DNA of 64,000 nt, taken from NCBI GenBank assembly GCA_017654935.2, contig CM065690.1, positions 7,923,555 to 7,987,554 of the forward strand. Direction: 5' to 3'. The position numbers and the translations under genes are program-made. Positions 45,600-57,084 of the stretch are shown here, piece by piece. The first letter of the stretch is position 1; every line of letters begins with the position of its first letter. A model generated the notes under the pieces. The model ran no database searches. It had not been told where the DNA came from and was given only the letters and a program-made list of their open reading frames with translations. The DNA is from Phymorhynchus buccinoides (taxonomy: Eukaryota > Mollusca > Gastropoda > Neogastropoda > Raphitomidae).

Positions 45600-48500
45600 C
45601 AGTGATGGTAAGGGTGTGTGGTCACTCCACACCTGTCAGTGATGGTCAGGGTGTGTGGTCACTCCACACCTGTCAGTGATGGTCAGGGTGTGTGGTCACT
45701 CCACACCTGTCAGTGATGGTCAGGGTGTGTGGTCACTCACATGTGTGGTCACTCCACACCTGTCAGTGATGGTCAGGGTGTGTGGTCACTCCACACCTGT
45801 CAGTGATGGTCAGGGTGTGTGGTCACTCCACACCTGTCAGTGATGGTCAGGGTGTGTGGTCACTCCACACCTGTCAGTGATGGTCAGGGTGTGTGGTCAC
45901 TCCACACCTGTCAGTGATGGTCAGGGTGTGTGTGATCACTCCACACCTGTCAGTGATGGTCAGGGTGTGTGGTCACTCCACACCTGTCAGTGATAGTCAG
46001 CATGTGTGGTCACTTCACACCTGTCAGTGATGGTCAGGGTGTGTGGTCACTTCACACCTGTCAGTGATGGTCAGGGTGTGTGGTCACTCCACACCTGTCT
46101 GTCAGTGATGGTCAGGGTGTGTGGTCACTTCACACCTGTCTGTCAGTGATGGTCAGCGTGTGTGGTCACTCCACACCTGTCAGTGATGGTCAGGGTGTGT
46201 GGTCACTCCACACCTGTCAGTGATGGTCAGGGTGTGTGGTCACTCCACACCTGTCAGTGATGGTCAGCGTGTGTGGTCACTCCACACCTGTCAGTGATGG
46301 TCAGGGTGTGTGGTCACTCCACACCTGTCAGTGATGGTCAGGGTGTGTGGTCACTCCACACCTGTCAGTGATGGTCAGGGTGTGTGGTCACTCCACACCT
46401 GTCAGTGATGGTCAGGGTGTGTGGTCACTCCACACCTGTCTGTCAGTGATGGTCAGGGTGTGTGGTCACTCCACACCTGTCAGTGATGGTCAGGGTGTGT
46501 GGTCACTCCACACCTGTCAGTGATGGTCAGGGTGTGTGGTCACTCCACACCTGTCAGTGATGGTCAGGGTGTGTGGTCACTTCACACCTGTCAGTGATGG
46601 TCAGGGTGTGTGGTCACTTCACACCTGTCAGTGATGGTCAGGGTGTGTGGTCACTCCACACCTGTCTGTCAGTGATGGTCAGGGTGTGTGGTCACTTCAC
46701 ACCTGTCTGTCAGTGATGGTCAGCGTGTGTGGTCACTCCACACCTGTCAGTGATGGTCAGGGTGTGTGGTCACTCCACACCTGTCTGTCAGTGATGGTCA
46801 GGGTGTGTGGTCACTCCACACCTGTCTGTCAGTGATGGTCAGGGTGTGTGGTCACTCCACACCTGTCAGTGATGGTCAGGGTGTGTGGTCACTCCACACC
46901 TGTCTGTCAGTGATGGTCAGGGTGTGTGGTCACTCCACACCTGTCTGTCAGTGATGGTCAGGGTGTGTGGTCACTTCACACCTGTCTGTCAGTGATGGTC
47001 AGGGTGTGTGGTCACTTCACACCTGTCAGTGATGGTCAGGGTGTGTGATCACTCCACACCTGTCTGTCAGTGATGGTCAGGGTGTGTGGTCACTTCACAC
47101 CTGTCAGTGATGGTCAGGGTGTGTGGTCACTCCACACCTGTCTGTCAGTGATGGTCAGGGTGTGTGGTCACTCCACACCTGTCTGTCAGTGATGGTCAGG
47201 GTGTGTGGTCACTCCACACCTGTCAGTGATGGTCAGGGTGTGTGGTCACTCCACACCTGTCAGTGATGGTCAGGGTGTGTGGTCACTCCACACCTGTCAG
47301 TGATGGTCAGGCGTGTGTTGTCACTCCACACCTGTCAGTGATGGTCAGGGTGTGTGGTCACTCCACACCTGTCAGTGATGGTCAGCGTGTGTGGTCACTC
47401 CACACCTGTCAGTGATGGTCAGGGTGTGTGGTCACTCCACACCTGTCAGTGATGGTCAGGGTGTGTGGTCACTCCACACCTGTCAGTGATGGTCAGCGTG
47501 TGTTGTCACTCCACACCTGTCAGTGATGGTCAGGGTGTGTGGTCACTCCACACCTGTCAGTGATGGTCAGGGTGTGTGGTCACTCCACACCTGTCTGTCA
47601 GTGATGGTCAGGGTGTGTGGTCACTCCACACCTGTCAGTGATGGTCAGCGTGTGTGGTCACTCCACACCTGTCAGTGATGGTCAGCATGTGTGGTCACTC
47701 CACACCTGTCAGTGATGGTCAGGGTGTGTGGTCACTCCACACCTGTCAGTGATGGTCAGCGTGTGTGGTCACTCCACACCTGTCAGTGATGGTCAGCATG
47801 TGTGGTCACTCCACACCTGTCAGTGATGGTCAGGGTGTGTGGTCACTCCACACCTGTCAGTGATGGTCAGGGTGTGTGGTCACTCCACACCTGTCAGTGA
47901 TGGTCAGGGTGTGTGGTCACTCCACACCTGTCAGTGATGGTCAGGGTGTGTGGTCACTCCACACCTGTCAGTGATGGTCAGCATGTGTGGTCACTCCACA
48001 CCTGTCAGTGATGGTCAGGGTGTGTGGTCACTCCACACCTGTCAGTGATGGTCAGGGTGTGTGGTCACTCCACACCTGTCAGTGATGGTCAGCATGTGTG
48101 GTCACTCCACACCTGTCAGTGATGGTCAGGGTGTGTGGTCACTCCACACCTGTCAGTGATGGTCAGGGTGTGTGGTCACTCCACACCTGTCAGTGATGGT
48201 CAGGGTGTGTGGTCACTCCACACCTGTCAGTGATGGTCAGCGTGTGTGGTCACTCCACACCTGTCAGTGATGGTCAGGGTGTGTGGTCACTCCACACCTG
48301 TCAGTGATGGTCAGGGTGTGTGGTCACTCCACACCTGTCAGTGATGGTCAGGGTGTGTGGTCACTCCACACCTGTCAGTGATGGTCAGGGTGTGTGGTCA
48401 CTCCACACCTGTCAGTGATGGTCAGGGTGTGTGGTCACTCCACACCTGTCAGTGATGGTCAGGGTGTGTGGTCACTCCACACCTGTCAGTGATGGTCAGG

Positions 48501-49084
48501 GTGTGTGGTCACTCCACACCTGTCAGTGATGGTCAGGGTGTGTGGTCACTCCACACCTGTCAGTGATGGTCAGCGTTTGTGGTCACTCCACACCTGTCAG
48601 TGATGGTCAGGGTGTGTGGTCACTCCACACCTGTCAGTGATGGTCAGGGTGTGTGGTCACTCCACACCTGTCAGTGATGGTCAGGGTGAGTGGTCACTCC
48701 ACACCTGTCAGTGATGGTCAGGGTGTGTGGTCACTCCACACCTGTCAGTGATGGTCAGCGTGTGTGGTCACTCCACACCTGTCAGTGATGGTCAGCGTTT
48801 GTTGTCACTCCACACCTGTCAGTGATGGTCAGGGTGTGTGGTCACTCCACACCTGTCAGTGATGGTCAGGGTGTGTGGTCACTCCACACCTGTCAGTGAT
48901 GGTCAGCGTTTGTTGTCACTCCACACCTGTCGGTGATGGTCAGGGTGTGTGTTACTCCACACCTGTCGGTGATGGTCAGGGTGTGTTGTCACTCCACACC
49001 TGTCAGTGATGGTCAGCGTGTGTTGTCACTCCACACCTGTCAGTGATGGTCAGGGTGTGTGGTACTCCACACCTGTCTGTCAGT
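45600..49084 (+). repeat. 37-bp minisatellite, about 90 copies
   Basis: Unit: cagtgatggtcagggtgtgt, ggtcactccacacctgt. Most units are 37 bp; some have an extra CTGT (41 bp), which clusters in the left half (46.0-47.6 kb). Other variants are gcgtg, gcatg and ttcac. Each unit contains an inverted repeat GTGTGG-TCACT-CCACAC. Confidence 0.98.
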
Positions 49085-49089
49085 GCAAG

Positions 49090-49780
49090 GAAGCTATACA
49101 GAGAGCACAGGGTCTTCAGTGCGCCTCTGCCGACCATTCCTTTTTTTACCTGAATTTCTTCCGTTACCATCTCCTTTATTCTGCCTCCCCGCTTGACTAA
49201 GTTCAGTCCCGCAGCTTACCCCTCCCAAAAAGACACATGACGGTTAGAGCTGATGTGTTACTGTTGTGAACTATGTAGATAATTGGTCTCCTTAGAGTTG
49301 AATTATACATTCAAAGGACAGACCTTTCTAAGTCTGGTTGTGCATAACAATCGCTTCTTGAGGTTTGCTGTGTTGATGATTCATTTTGAAAAGAACAAAA
49401 ATGGCAAGATTGAAAACAACAGTACTGTCCTTTCTCACAAGTCAACAGCTATTGTGAAATGCTTTTGCACATACCGATATAACATTGTGTGCAAGACGTG
49501 ATGCCACACGGAAATTCTCCTTAGCTTTGAAAAACTCCTGTCTACTGCTAAAAATATCCCCTTTTGGCTGGCAGGTGTGTGGATGCAGTTTCCCCCCAGT
49601 GATGTCATGGACTATCCCGTAAAGGTGTACTTTAGACACCCCCTTTTGTTCACCACTCTCCATCTCAAAGCCTGGTTCTTTCTGTTTTATGGCAATAACC
49701 CTAGGCTGATCCTAACCCTATTGCTGTCTTGAGAATGGCAGAATGTTGCTTCTCAGTGGAAATGTACTGTGCGAACATTT
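49090..49780. other. Intron 13, nothing recognised
   Basis: Unique non-coding sequence after the array. Confidence 0.4.
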
Positions 49781-49784
49781 ATTG

Positions 49785-49904
49785 TTTGTGTCTGTGTGTG
49801 TGTCTCTGTCTCTGTCTCTGTCTCTGTCTGTGTGTGTCTGTCTGTGTGTGTCTCTGTGTCAAGTCAAGTCAAGTCAAGTCAAGTCAAAATGATCTTTATT
49901 GATG

Positions 49905-49947
<43 letters not shown>

Positions 49948-49992
49948 TGTGTGTCTCTGTCTGTGTGTGTCTCTGTCTCTGTGTGTGTGTAA
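49785..49992. repeat. Compound GT/CTGT and (AAGTC)n repeat
   Basis: GT and CTGT tracts around an (AAGTC)n pentamer run (49860-49885). Confidence 0.95.
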
Positions 49993-50065
49993 GGTACAAG
50001 ATTTGTCTACCCAGTTTTCCCCGTGTGATGTTGATGTGGAATTTCCTCCCTGTAGTAATTAAGAG

Positions 50066-50292
50066 GCCTGCTACACTAGTGACTACATCCGAATCGGATC
50101 TGAATGCGATGCGATTGTGACGATGTGAGTCATGATTCACGTGAAATTCATGTATTGGGTCTACTGGAGTATACTGTATAGTGAGCAAAGATGGCAGAAT
50201 TATTTTAGATGGAAGTATGTCACATGAATCATGAGTCACGTGGCCCACTCGGATCGCATCTCCATACAATTTAATGCGTGTGTGGCACCGGC
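50066..50292. mobile_element. Possible Harbinger-like MITE
   Basis: Left ggcctgctacactagtgac and right (reverse complement) gccggtgccacacacg are alike, with inner pairing tgagtcatgattcacgtg / catgaatcatgagtcacgtg. TTA-containing flanks suggest a 3-bp target, but exact ends are unclear. Confidence 0.5.
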
Positions 50293-50399
50293 TTAAGGAA
50301 GGGTGTAATTCCTGCTCTCCTCTTTGCAGTGTCCAGTGTGAGAATGTACCTGCATTGGCACGGTGTATCCGTTTGGCTGTTGTCAGCACTGATCTATAA

Positions 50400-51030
50400 G
50401 ACCCATGAGTGTGTGCATGTGTGTTAGTATCGTCATTATCAAGGCTCTGTGTGTGTGTGTGTATGTGTGAAATGTGAACAAGTAGATGTGTATGTGTGTT
50501 TGTGTGAAGCTAAGTGAGTCTGTTTCTGTGTGTGGGGGTGTGTTCATATAAGTATATGTGTTTGTGTATGTAGATGTGTCTCTATGTGTGCATGTTATGC
50601 ATAATTATGTGTACAGTCAGTGAGTACATGTGTGTGTGTGTGCGTGTGTGCAAGCTCATGTGTGTGATGAAGGAAGCATGCTGTGATGCATGAATTTGTG
50701 CATATGTTTGAATGTAAATTTACGACATCAGTGAACCCGGTTTTCTTGGAGATAAACGGTATTACGATCTTCAATGAACAGCATATTTCAGTGTACTTGG
50801 GAGGATTGTAATGTCATAGACGTTATCTCACATCTAATGAGCTGTGTGTGTTGACAGACAGATTTATTTATATTGTTTTACTGAATGTAGATAAGGGATG
50901 CAGTATTCAGCTATGACTGGAGTATGAGGGAACAAAGACTATGTACAGATTGTAGTATGAACAAAGCGGGTGATTCATTTCTCCCCATTGTCCTGAGTAT
51001 GCAATATTGCATAGTCAGCCGGTATAGTTC
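50400..51030. other. Intron 13, GT-rich then unique
   Basis: Interrupted GT-rich sequence to about 50720, then unremarkable. Confidence 0.45.
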
Positions 51031-51042
51031 TTAATGAGCATT

Positions 51043-51615
51043 CAATATTAAATCTGTGCAGTTTACTAAGAAGTACAGTCTAGTTCTACATGATGTTATA
51101 GAGAGCATTCAGTGTTAACTCTGTGCTGTTTACTAAGAAGTACAATCTAGTTCTACATGATATCATAGAGAGCATTCAGTGTTAAATCTGTGCAGTTTAC
51201 TAAGAAGTACAGTCTAGTTCTACATGATGTTATAGAGAGCATTCAGTGTTAACTCTGTGCAGTTTACTAAGAAGTACAGTCTAGTTCTACATGATGTTAT
51301 AGAGAGCATTCAGTGTTAACTCTGTGCAGTTTACTAAGAAGTACAGTCTAGTTCTACATGATGTTATAGAGAGCATTCAGTGTTAACTCTGTGCAGTTTA
51401 CTAAGAAGTACAGTCTAGTTCTACATGATGTTATAGAGAGCATTCAGTGTTAAATCTGTGCAGTTTACTAAGAAGTACAGTCTAGTTCTACATGATGTTA
51501 TAGAGAGCATTCAGTGTTAACTCTGTGCAGTTTACTAAGAAGTACAGTCTAGTTCTACATGATGTTATAGAGAGCATTCAGTGTTAACTCTGTGCAGTTT
51601 ACTAAGAAGTACAGT
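51043..51615 (+). repeat. 67-bp minisatellite, about 8.5 copies
   Basis: Unit: tatagagagcattcagtgtt, aactctgtgcagtttactaa, gaagtacagtctagttctac, atgatgt. Highly homogeneous. Confidence 0.97.
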
Positions 51616-51977
51616 AAGCAAAACTTTTGCATAATTTATCCAGATGTATAAAATTTAGTAAAATAATGTAATTACTCTTACATGTGTATTTTATTTTTGA
51701 ACCATTTTTTATTCGTTTTCAAAGTACCAGGGTTTTGTGTGAGTGGGGGTGGGACATGTGGCTGTTCATATTTTGTGTTTTTTTGTTTGTTTTTTCAGTA
51801 AGACCCTTTCAGTTTGTTCTTGTTTTGAACTGTTTTGATGAATAGTATTGCCCCATGAAGGATGACCAAAAAAAAGAGAAAAAAAGAAGAAAAATGAAGA
51901 AGTCAAACCAGGGGGTACTATGAGCCTTGTTTATTGGTTGTCTGATGGTACCATCTGGCTTTCAGCCGTGGAAGGAA

Positions 51978-52167
51978 AGTGTTGTGATGCTGTGGTCAGA
52001 CCTGTCCACCCTGTGATAAAGTGTTGTGATGCTGTGGTCAGACCTGTCCACCCTGTGATAAAGTGTTGTGATGCTGTGGTCAGACCTGTCCACTCTGTGA
52101 TAAAGTGTTGTGATGCTGTGGTCAGACCTGTCCACCCTGTGATAAAGTGTTGTGATGCTGTGGTCAG
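51978..52167 (+). repeat. Exon 14 acceptor array, 42-bp unit
   Basis: Four exact copies precede the authentic acceptor. The base after AG falls at 52000, 52042, 52084, 52126 and finally 52168, giving perfect 42-bp spacing. Each carries gtgatgctgtggtcag plus the exon start acctgtccac. Although 42 is a multiple of three, each unit has an in-frame TGA. Confidence 0.97.
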
Positions 52168-52303
52168 ACCTGTCCACTCTGGGCCTGGAGTCGGACAAGC
52201 TGGAGAAGCCGGCCACTCAGGGCCACCGCAGACGCAGCAGCCAGGGGCGCATTGAGCTGCCGGTGTTACGCCCCCTGCCCAAGGCCCTCAACCACGACAT
52301 GAA
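52168..52303 (+). CDS. DENND5: DENND5 exon 14 (RUN loop to helix)
   Basis: Residues 872-916. NLSTLGLESDKLEKPATQGH, RRRSSQGRIELP and VLRPLPKALNHDM precede the conserved QQMTDIRSDVG in exon 15, corresponding to the human [20 protein letters not shown] region. The acceptor is tgctgtggtcag, the fifth and last copy of an exact 42-bp repeat carrying the same acceptor. Donor GTGAGT at 52304, phase 2. The preceding intron is 16.8 kb. Confidence 0.85.
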
Positions 52304-52847
52304 GTGAGTCCACCGTGCCTGTGCAGCAGAGAGAGGGCACACAGGCTCATTTTGCCTAAAGTGACAACATAAACATATAAAAGAAGTATCTGGGAAGGAG
52401 TGAAGCCCGGTCGTCTTTTTATCATCGTCTTTAAGTTCAGGGTACAGCTGTTTCTATTCTTTGTTATTTTGCTTTTCTGTACTTTTTTCTCTGTGTGGAC
52501 TGTGGAAAGCAAACAAGGGGAATGAGGGGTTAAAGTAATAATGCAATCATAAAAGTGATGCGTTTCAAGGTCAACAAAACTTTACTTTGTTTTATGCTTG
52601 TGTGTTGTGTTGTGTGTGCGTGCGTGTGTGCATGTGCGTGTGTGTTCAAATAAGGTTGTGTAAGTTTCTTCTTCTTTTTTTAAAAGTTGTGTGTGATTTT
52701 TTAACAATGGTGTGTGTTTTCTGAACAGAGTTGTGTGTAAGTTTTCAGCAGCAGTGTGTGCGATTTTTCAACAAATCTATGTATGTTATTATTCAACGAA
52801 GGGAATGTTTGTTGTTGTTTTTTACTGAAGTTGTATGTGTGTGACAG

Positions 52848-52976
52848 GAAGGTGCAGCAGATGACGGACATTCGGTCTGATGTGGGCTACACGCGGGCCT
52901 GGGTGCGGCTGGCTCTGGAGCGCAAGATGCTGTCCACCCACCTCAAGGAGCTGCTCAGCGACGCCAACCTGCTCAG
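52848..52976 (+). CDS. DENND5: DENND5 exon 15 (RUN domain)
   Basis: Residues 917-959. TDIRSDVGYTRAWVRLALER followed by KMLSTHLKELLSDANLL, matching vertebrate [32 protein letters not shown]. Acceptor gtatgtgtgtgacag, donor GTAAAC at 52977 (phase 2). The last ~50 exon bases and the donor are repeated ten more times downstream; most of those copies have the stronger GTAAGA donor. Confidence 0.95.
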
Positions 52977-53700
52977 GTAAACTCACTGCAAAACAAGGTG
53001 CTGTCCACCCACCTCAAGGACTCAGCGACGCCAACCTGCTCAGGTAAGACCACTGCAAAACAAGGTGCTGTCCATCCACCTCAAGGAGCTGCTCAGCGAC
53101 GCCAACCTGCTCAGGTAAGACCACTGCAAAACAAGGTGCTGTCCATCCACCTCAAGGAGCTGCTCAGCGACGCCAACCTGCTCAAATAAGACCACTGCAA
53201 AACAAGGTGCTGTCCATCCACCTCAAGGAGCTGCTCAGCGACGCCAACCTGCTCAGGTAAGACCACTGCAAAACAAGGTGCTGTCCATCCACCTCAAGGA
53301 GCTGCTCAGCGACGCCAACCTGCTCAGGTAATCCCACTGCAAAACAAGGTGCTGTCCACCCACCTCAAGGACTCAGCGACGCCAACCTGCTCAGGTAAGA
53401 CCACTGCAAAACAAGGTGCTGTCCACCCACCTCAAGTAGCTGCTCAGCGACGCCAACCTGCTCAGGTAAGACCACTGCAAAACAAGGTGCTGTCCACCCA
53501 CCTCAAGGAGCTGCTCAACGACGCCAACCTGCTCAGGTAAGACCACTGCAAAACAAGGTGCTGTCCACCCACCTCAAGGAGCTGCTCAACGACGCCAACC
53601 TGCTCAGGTAAGACCACTGCAAAACAAGGTGCTGTCCACCCACCTCAAGGAGCTGCTCAACGACGCCAACCTGCTCAGGTAAAGCCACTGCAAAACAAGG
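52977..53700 (+). repeat. Exon 15 donor array, 71/67-bp unit
   Basis: Ten further copies of the exon 15 3' end (LSTHLKELLSDANLL) with donor. The GTs are at 53044, 53115, 53257, 53328, 53395, 53466, 53537, 53608 and 53679; the copy at 53186 has AT instead of GT. Most have GTAAGA. Two 67-bp units lack GCTG. Confidence 0.97.
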
Positions 53701-53704
53701 GGCC

Positions 53705-54550
53705 AGTGGTAACTCAATAAAGCATAAGATTTTTCAGCCTTTAAGCTGATTTTAGGTTTTTCGATGGCCCCAGATGCCATTTTTAAGATAAAAAAGAAAC
53801 TGAGTGTATGAAAACAGCTCTGCCAGCTCTGTCAAAAATGTGTCGTAATTGAAGGAATCTCCGCCAAAAGAAAATGATATCCGCAGAAAATGCGATTGTG
53901 ATGTTATTCTCAAATGGCACAGTCCGTAATCGGCCGAGTGTATGCTTGCGGTGAAGAATAAAAATGGCGGACGTAGCAGCCCAATGGTGTTTTCGAGTGT
54001 TTGAAGGCAAGCTTTTAAGTTCGTGAAATGAGTATGCCCCCACTCAACGGTAGAGGTTGATAACAAAAGTTCCGACGATAGGGAAAAATCCGGGTGGAAG
54101 GATTTCTTGGCTGGTACATCTCCCCTCTTTTTTTTTAACATTGGTTTTCATGCCTGTTTTATGAATGAATAAAAAAAATAGCTAAATAAATCTATTCTGC
54201 TTTCAGGAAGCTTCAGCCTTTTTTTAGTCTTTTTAGGACGCTCTTCAGCCTAAATCATAATTTCTCAATCTGATGCCTGTCAGTGGAGTGATGACCTTTA
54301 ACCCTTTAGCATTGTCAATTCTGTTTTGTATGATTTCACAACGGCCTGGACAGTCCAACCTATGTCCAGGAAATCCCACACACCAGCCTTGCAAGACTCC
54401 ACATAATTATGGTGTCCGATTTTACCTAAAAATAGCTTTGAAATATGTGAGGCCTTTGGGGTCTCGTTGTTTATCATACATCATGAAAAAACATTCTTAA
54501 AATTCAAGCTTGCATGGACACAAACACGTGTACATATAAACACTCGCACT
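53705..54550. other. Intron 15 middle, no gene recognised
   Basis: A minus-strand frame (53752-54141) has no features I recognise; the sequence is probably a mobile-element remnant. It is bracketed by aagcttttaa and cttcagcc/gctgaaaa-like phrases. Confidence 0.3.
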
Positions 54551-54551
54551 T

Positions 54552-55023
54552 CCGCACCAGGCGTTAGCTTTAGCTGTGTTCCTGTTGCAGGTCACTGTAC
54601 AAGCGTTATGCCCTCCTGCCTCACGCACCAGGCGTTGACTTTAGCTGTGTTCCTGTTGCAGGTCACTGTACAAGCGTTATGCCTTCCTGCCTCACGCACC
54701 AGGCGTTAGCTTTAGCTGTGTTCCTGTTGCAGGTCACTGTACAAGCGTTACGCCTTCCTGCCTCACGCACCAGGCGTTGACTTTAGCTGTGTTCCTGTTG
54801 CAGGTCACTGTACAAGCGTTATGCCTTCCTAGATCCTGCCTCACGCACCAGGCGTTGGCTTTAGCTGTGTTCCTGTTGCAGGTCACTGTACAAGCGTTAT
54901 GCCTTCCTGCCTCACACACCAGGCGTTGGCTTTAGCTGTGTTCCTGTTGCAGGTCACTGTACAAGCGTTATGCCTTCCTGCCTCACGCACCAGGCGTTGA
55001 CTTTAGCTGTGTTCCTGTTGCAG
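54552..55023 (+). repeat. Exon 16 acceptor array, 71-bp unit
   Basis: Six decoy acceptors (exon-start positions 54591, 54662, 54733, 54804, 54882, 54953) before the real one at 55024. Spacing is 71 bp except one 78-bp unit. Each has gtgttcctgttgcag plus about 30 exon bases (SLYKRYAFL). Confidence 0.97.
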
Positions 55024-55142
55024 GTCACTGTACAAGCGTTACGCCTTTCTGCGCTGTGAGGACGAGCGGGAGCAGTTCCTGTACCACCTGCTGTCGCTCA
55101 ACGCTGTGGACTTCTTCTGCTTCACCAACACCTTCAACACCA
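55024..55142 (+). CDS. DENND5: DENND5 exon 16 (end of first RUN domain)
   Basis: Residues 960-999. [20 protein letters not shown] then [19 protein letters not shown] matches vertebrate [37 protein letters not shown]. Acceptor gttcctgttgcag, donor GTCAGT at 55143 (phase 1). Tandem arrays flank both sides: seven copies of the acceptor unit and four of the donor unit. Confidence 0.95.
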
Positions 55143-55365
55143 GTCAGTGCCTCACCCACCAAACAGCATTCATGTCACTTTTCCCTCTCAATGTTCACCT
55201 TCAACACCAGTCAGTGAATCCCCCTTCAAACAGCATTCATGTCACTTTTCCCTCTCAGTGTTCACCTTCAACACCAGTCAGTGAATCCCCCTCCAAACAG
55301 CATCCATGTCACTTTTCCCTCTCAGTGTTCACCTTCAACACCAGTCAGTGAATCCCCCTCCAAAC
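55143..55365 (+). repeat. Exon 16 donor array, 67-bp unit
   Basis: Three further copies of ttcaacacca-GTCAGT at 55210, 55277 and 55344, spaced exactly 67 bp, separated by cagcattcatgtcacttttc. Confidence 0.96.
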
Positions 55366-55371
55366 AGCATC

Positions 55372-56110
55372 CATATGAAGCGTAGTGGCGTGATGAAGTG
55401 GTTCATAGGTCTGTTTGAGATATGAAGCGTAGTGGCGTGATGAAGTGGTTCATAGGTCTGTTTGAGATATGAAGCGTAGTGGCGTGATGAAGTGCTTCAT
55501 AGGTTTGTTTGAGATATGAAGCGTAGTGGCGTGATGAAGTGGTTCATAGGTCTGTTTGAGATATGAAGCGTAGTGGCGTGATGAAGTGGTTCATAGGTCT
55601 GTTTGAGATATGAAGCGTAGTGGCGTGATGAAGTGGTTCATAGGTCTGTTTGAGATATGAAGCGTAGTGGCGTGATGAAGTGGTTCATAGGTCTGTTTGA
55701 GATATGAAGCATAGTGACGTGATGAAGTGGTTCATAGGTCTGTTTGAGATATGAAGCGTAGTGGCGTGATGAAGTGGTTCATAGGTCTGTTTGAGATATG
55801 AAGCGTAGTGACGTGATGAAGTGGTTCATAGGTTTGTTTGAGATATGAAGCGTAGTGACGTGATGAAGTGGTTCATAGGTCTGTTTGAGATATGAAGCAT
55901 AGTGACGTGATGAAGTGGTTCATAGGTCTGTTTGAGATATGAAGCGTAGTGACGTGATGAAGTGGTTCATAGGTCTGTTTGAGATATGAAGCATAGTGAC
56001 GTGATGAAGTGGTTCATAGGTCTGTTTGAGATATGAAGCGTAGTGGCGTGATGAAGTGGTTCATAGGTCTGTTTGAGATATGAAGCATAGTGACGTGATG
56101 AAGTGCTTCA
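55372..56110 (+). repeat. 47-bp minisatellite, about 16 copies
   Basis: Unit: gatatgaagcgtagtggcgt, gatgaagtggttcataggtc, tgtttga; variants gcgtag/gcatag and ggcg/gacg. Confidence 0.97.
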
Positions 56111-56197
56111 CAGTCTGTTTGTCTGGTCAGTTATCTTGGGTCTTTAACTAATTCCACCCTACGACCAAAAAACTGTCACGCATAGTTACAAGTCACA

Positions 56198-56627
56198 CAA
56201 TGTGTGAACCGACACCACGAAAGGGACATTAAGAAAGGGACATTCTAAGAAAATGTTACATTTGAAAGCTTCGGACAATTCTCTTTCTAATGAATCATTC
56301 TTGTGTCTTTTCCCATTCAATTGTTATGAGCATTTTACTATATGATTTAAAGTTAGTAGGGTGAGTATCAGCCATTTTGAGGAAACACAGTCTAAATTCT
56401 AGCCTGGGTGAAGAAAATGCATTGACCTACTCGTTTCAAAGCACTTATAAGACCATTTATAGATAACATTAAAGATTGTCTTTTATAAATAAGAAAGATA
56501 AGATGTTAGAGAACACAAATATACCCATATCTCAACATTGACAAACTATGAGATTTTTGACTTTTCAAGCCTGTTGTGAGAAACTAGCCCAGCGACTTAA
56601 TGTCCCTTTCGTGATGCTGGGTCACAT
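56198..56627. mobile_element. MITE with ~30-bp terminal inverted repeats
   Basis: Left gtgtgaaccgacaccacg, aaagggacattaag pairs with right cttaatgtccctttcgtg, atgctgggtcacat. Length ~0.43 kb. A second AAGGGACATT follows the left end. Family not identified. Confidence 0.8.
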
Positions 56628-56639
56628 TTATTCCGTGGT

Positions 56640-57080
56640 GGCACATAAAAGAAAAGCAGTAAATAAATAAATTATAAATCATTAATAGAGTAAAACGTCA
56701 CAGTTTAATAGGCAGCAGAGCTGCAATCTGTGGGGGAAAAGAGGCTCAAACAAACCAACCCAAAAGTGTGGTGTTGCATTGTTTCAGTGATGACATATAA
56801 GGTGCTGACTGAGCACACTTCTGCAGCGTCAACAAATAAGATGGCGAACTACTGGGTATAATTTCATACTTTAGTACCTTATCATTGTTCATGAACTAGC
56901 ATGCCTTGCTGTGCTGACTGAGCACACTTCTGCAGCATCAACAAATAAGATGGAATATGATTTCATACTTTTTGTACCATATGATTGTTCATTATTGAAT
57001 GAAATAGCATGCCCTGCATTGAATCAGTGATGACATACTGGAGTGTTAAATGAGCAAACTGTGTAGTTTGAACAAATAAG
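56640..57080. other. Intron 16, partial duplication
   Basis: The phrase gctgactgagcacacttctg, cagc.tcaacaaataagatgg occurs twice (56803 and 56915), otherwise unremarkable. Confidence 0.6.
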
Positions 57081-57084
57081 AATC

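Noticed and set aside
45600..49084. CRISPR-like array
   Set aside because: Units are contiguous with no unique spacers, in a eukaryotic intron.
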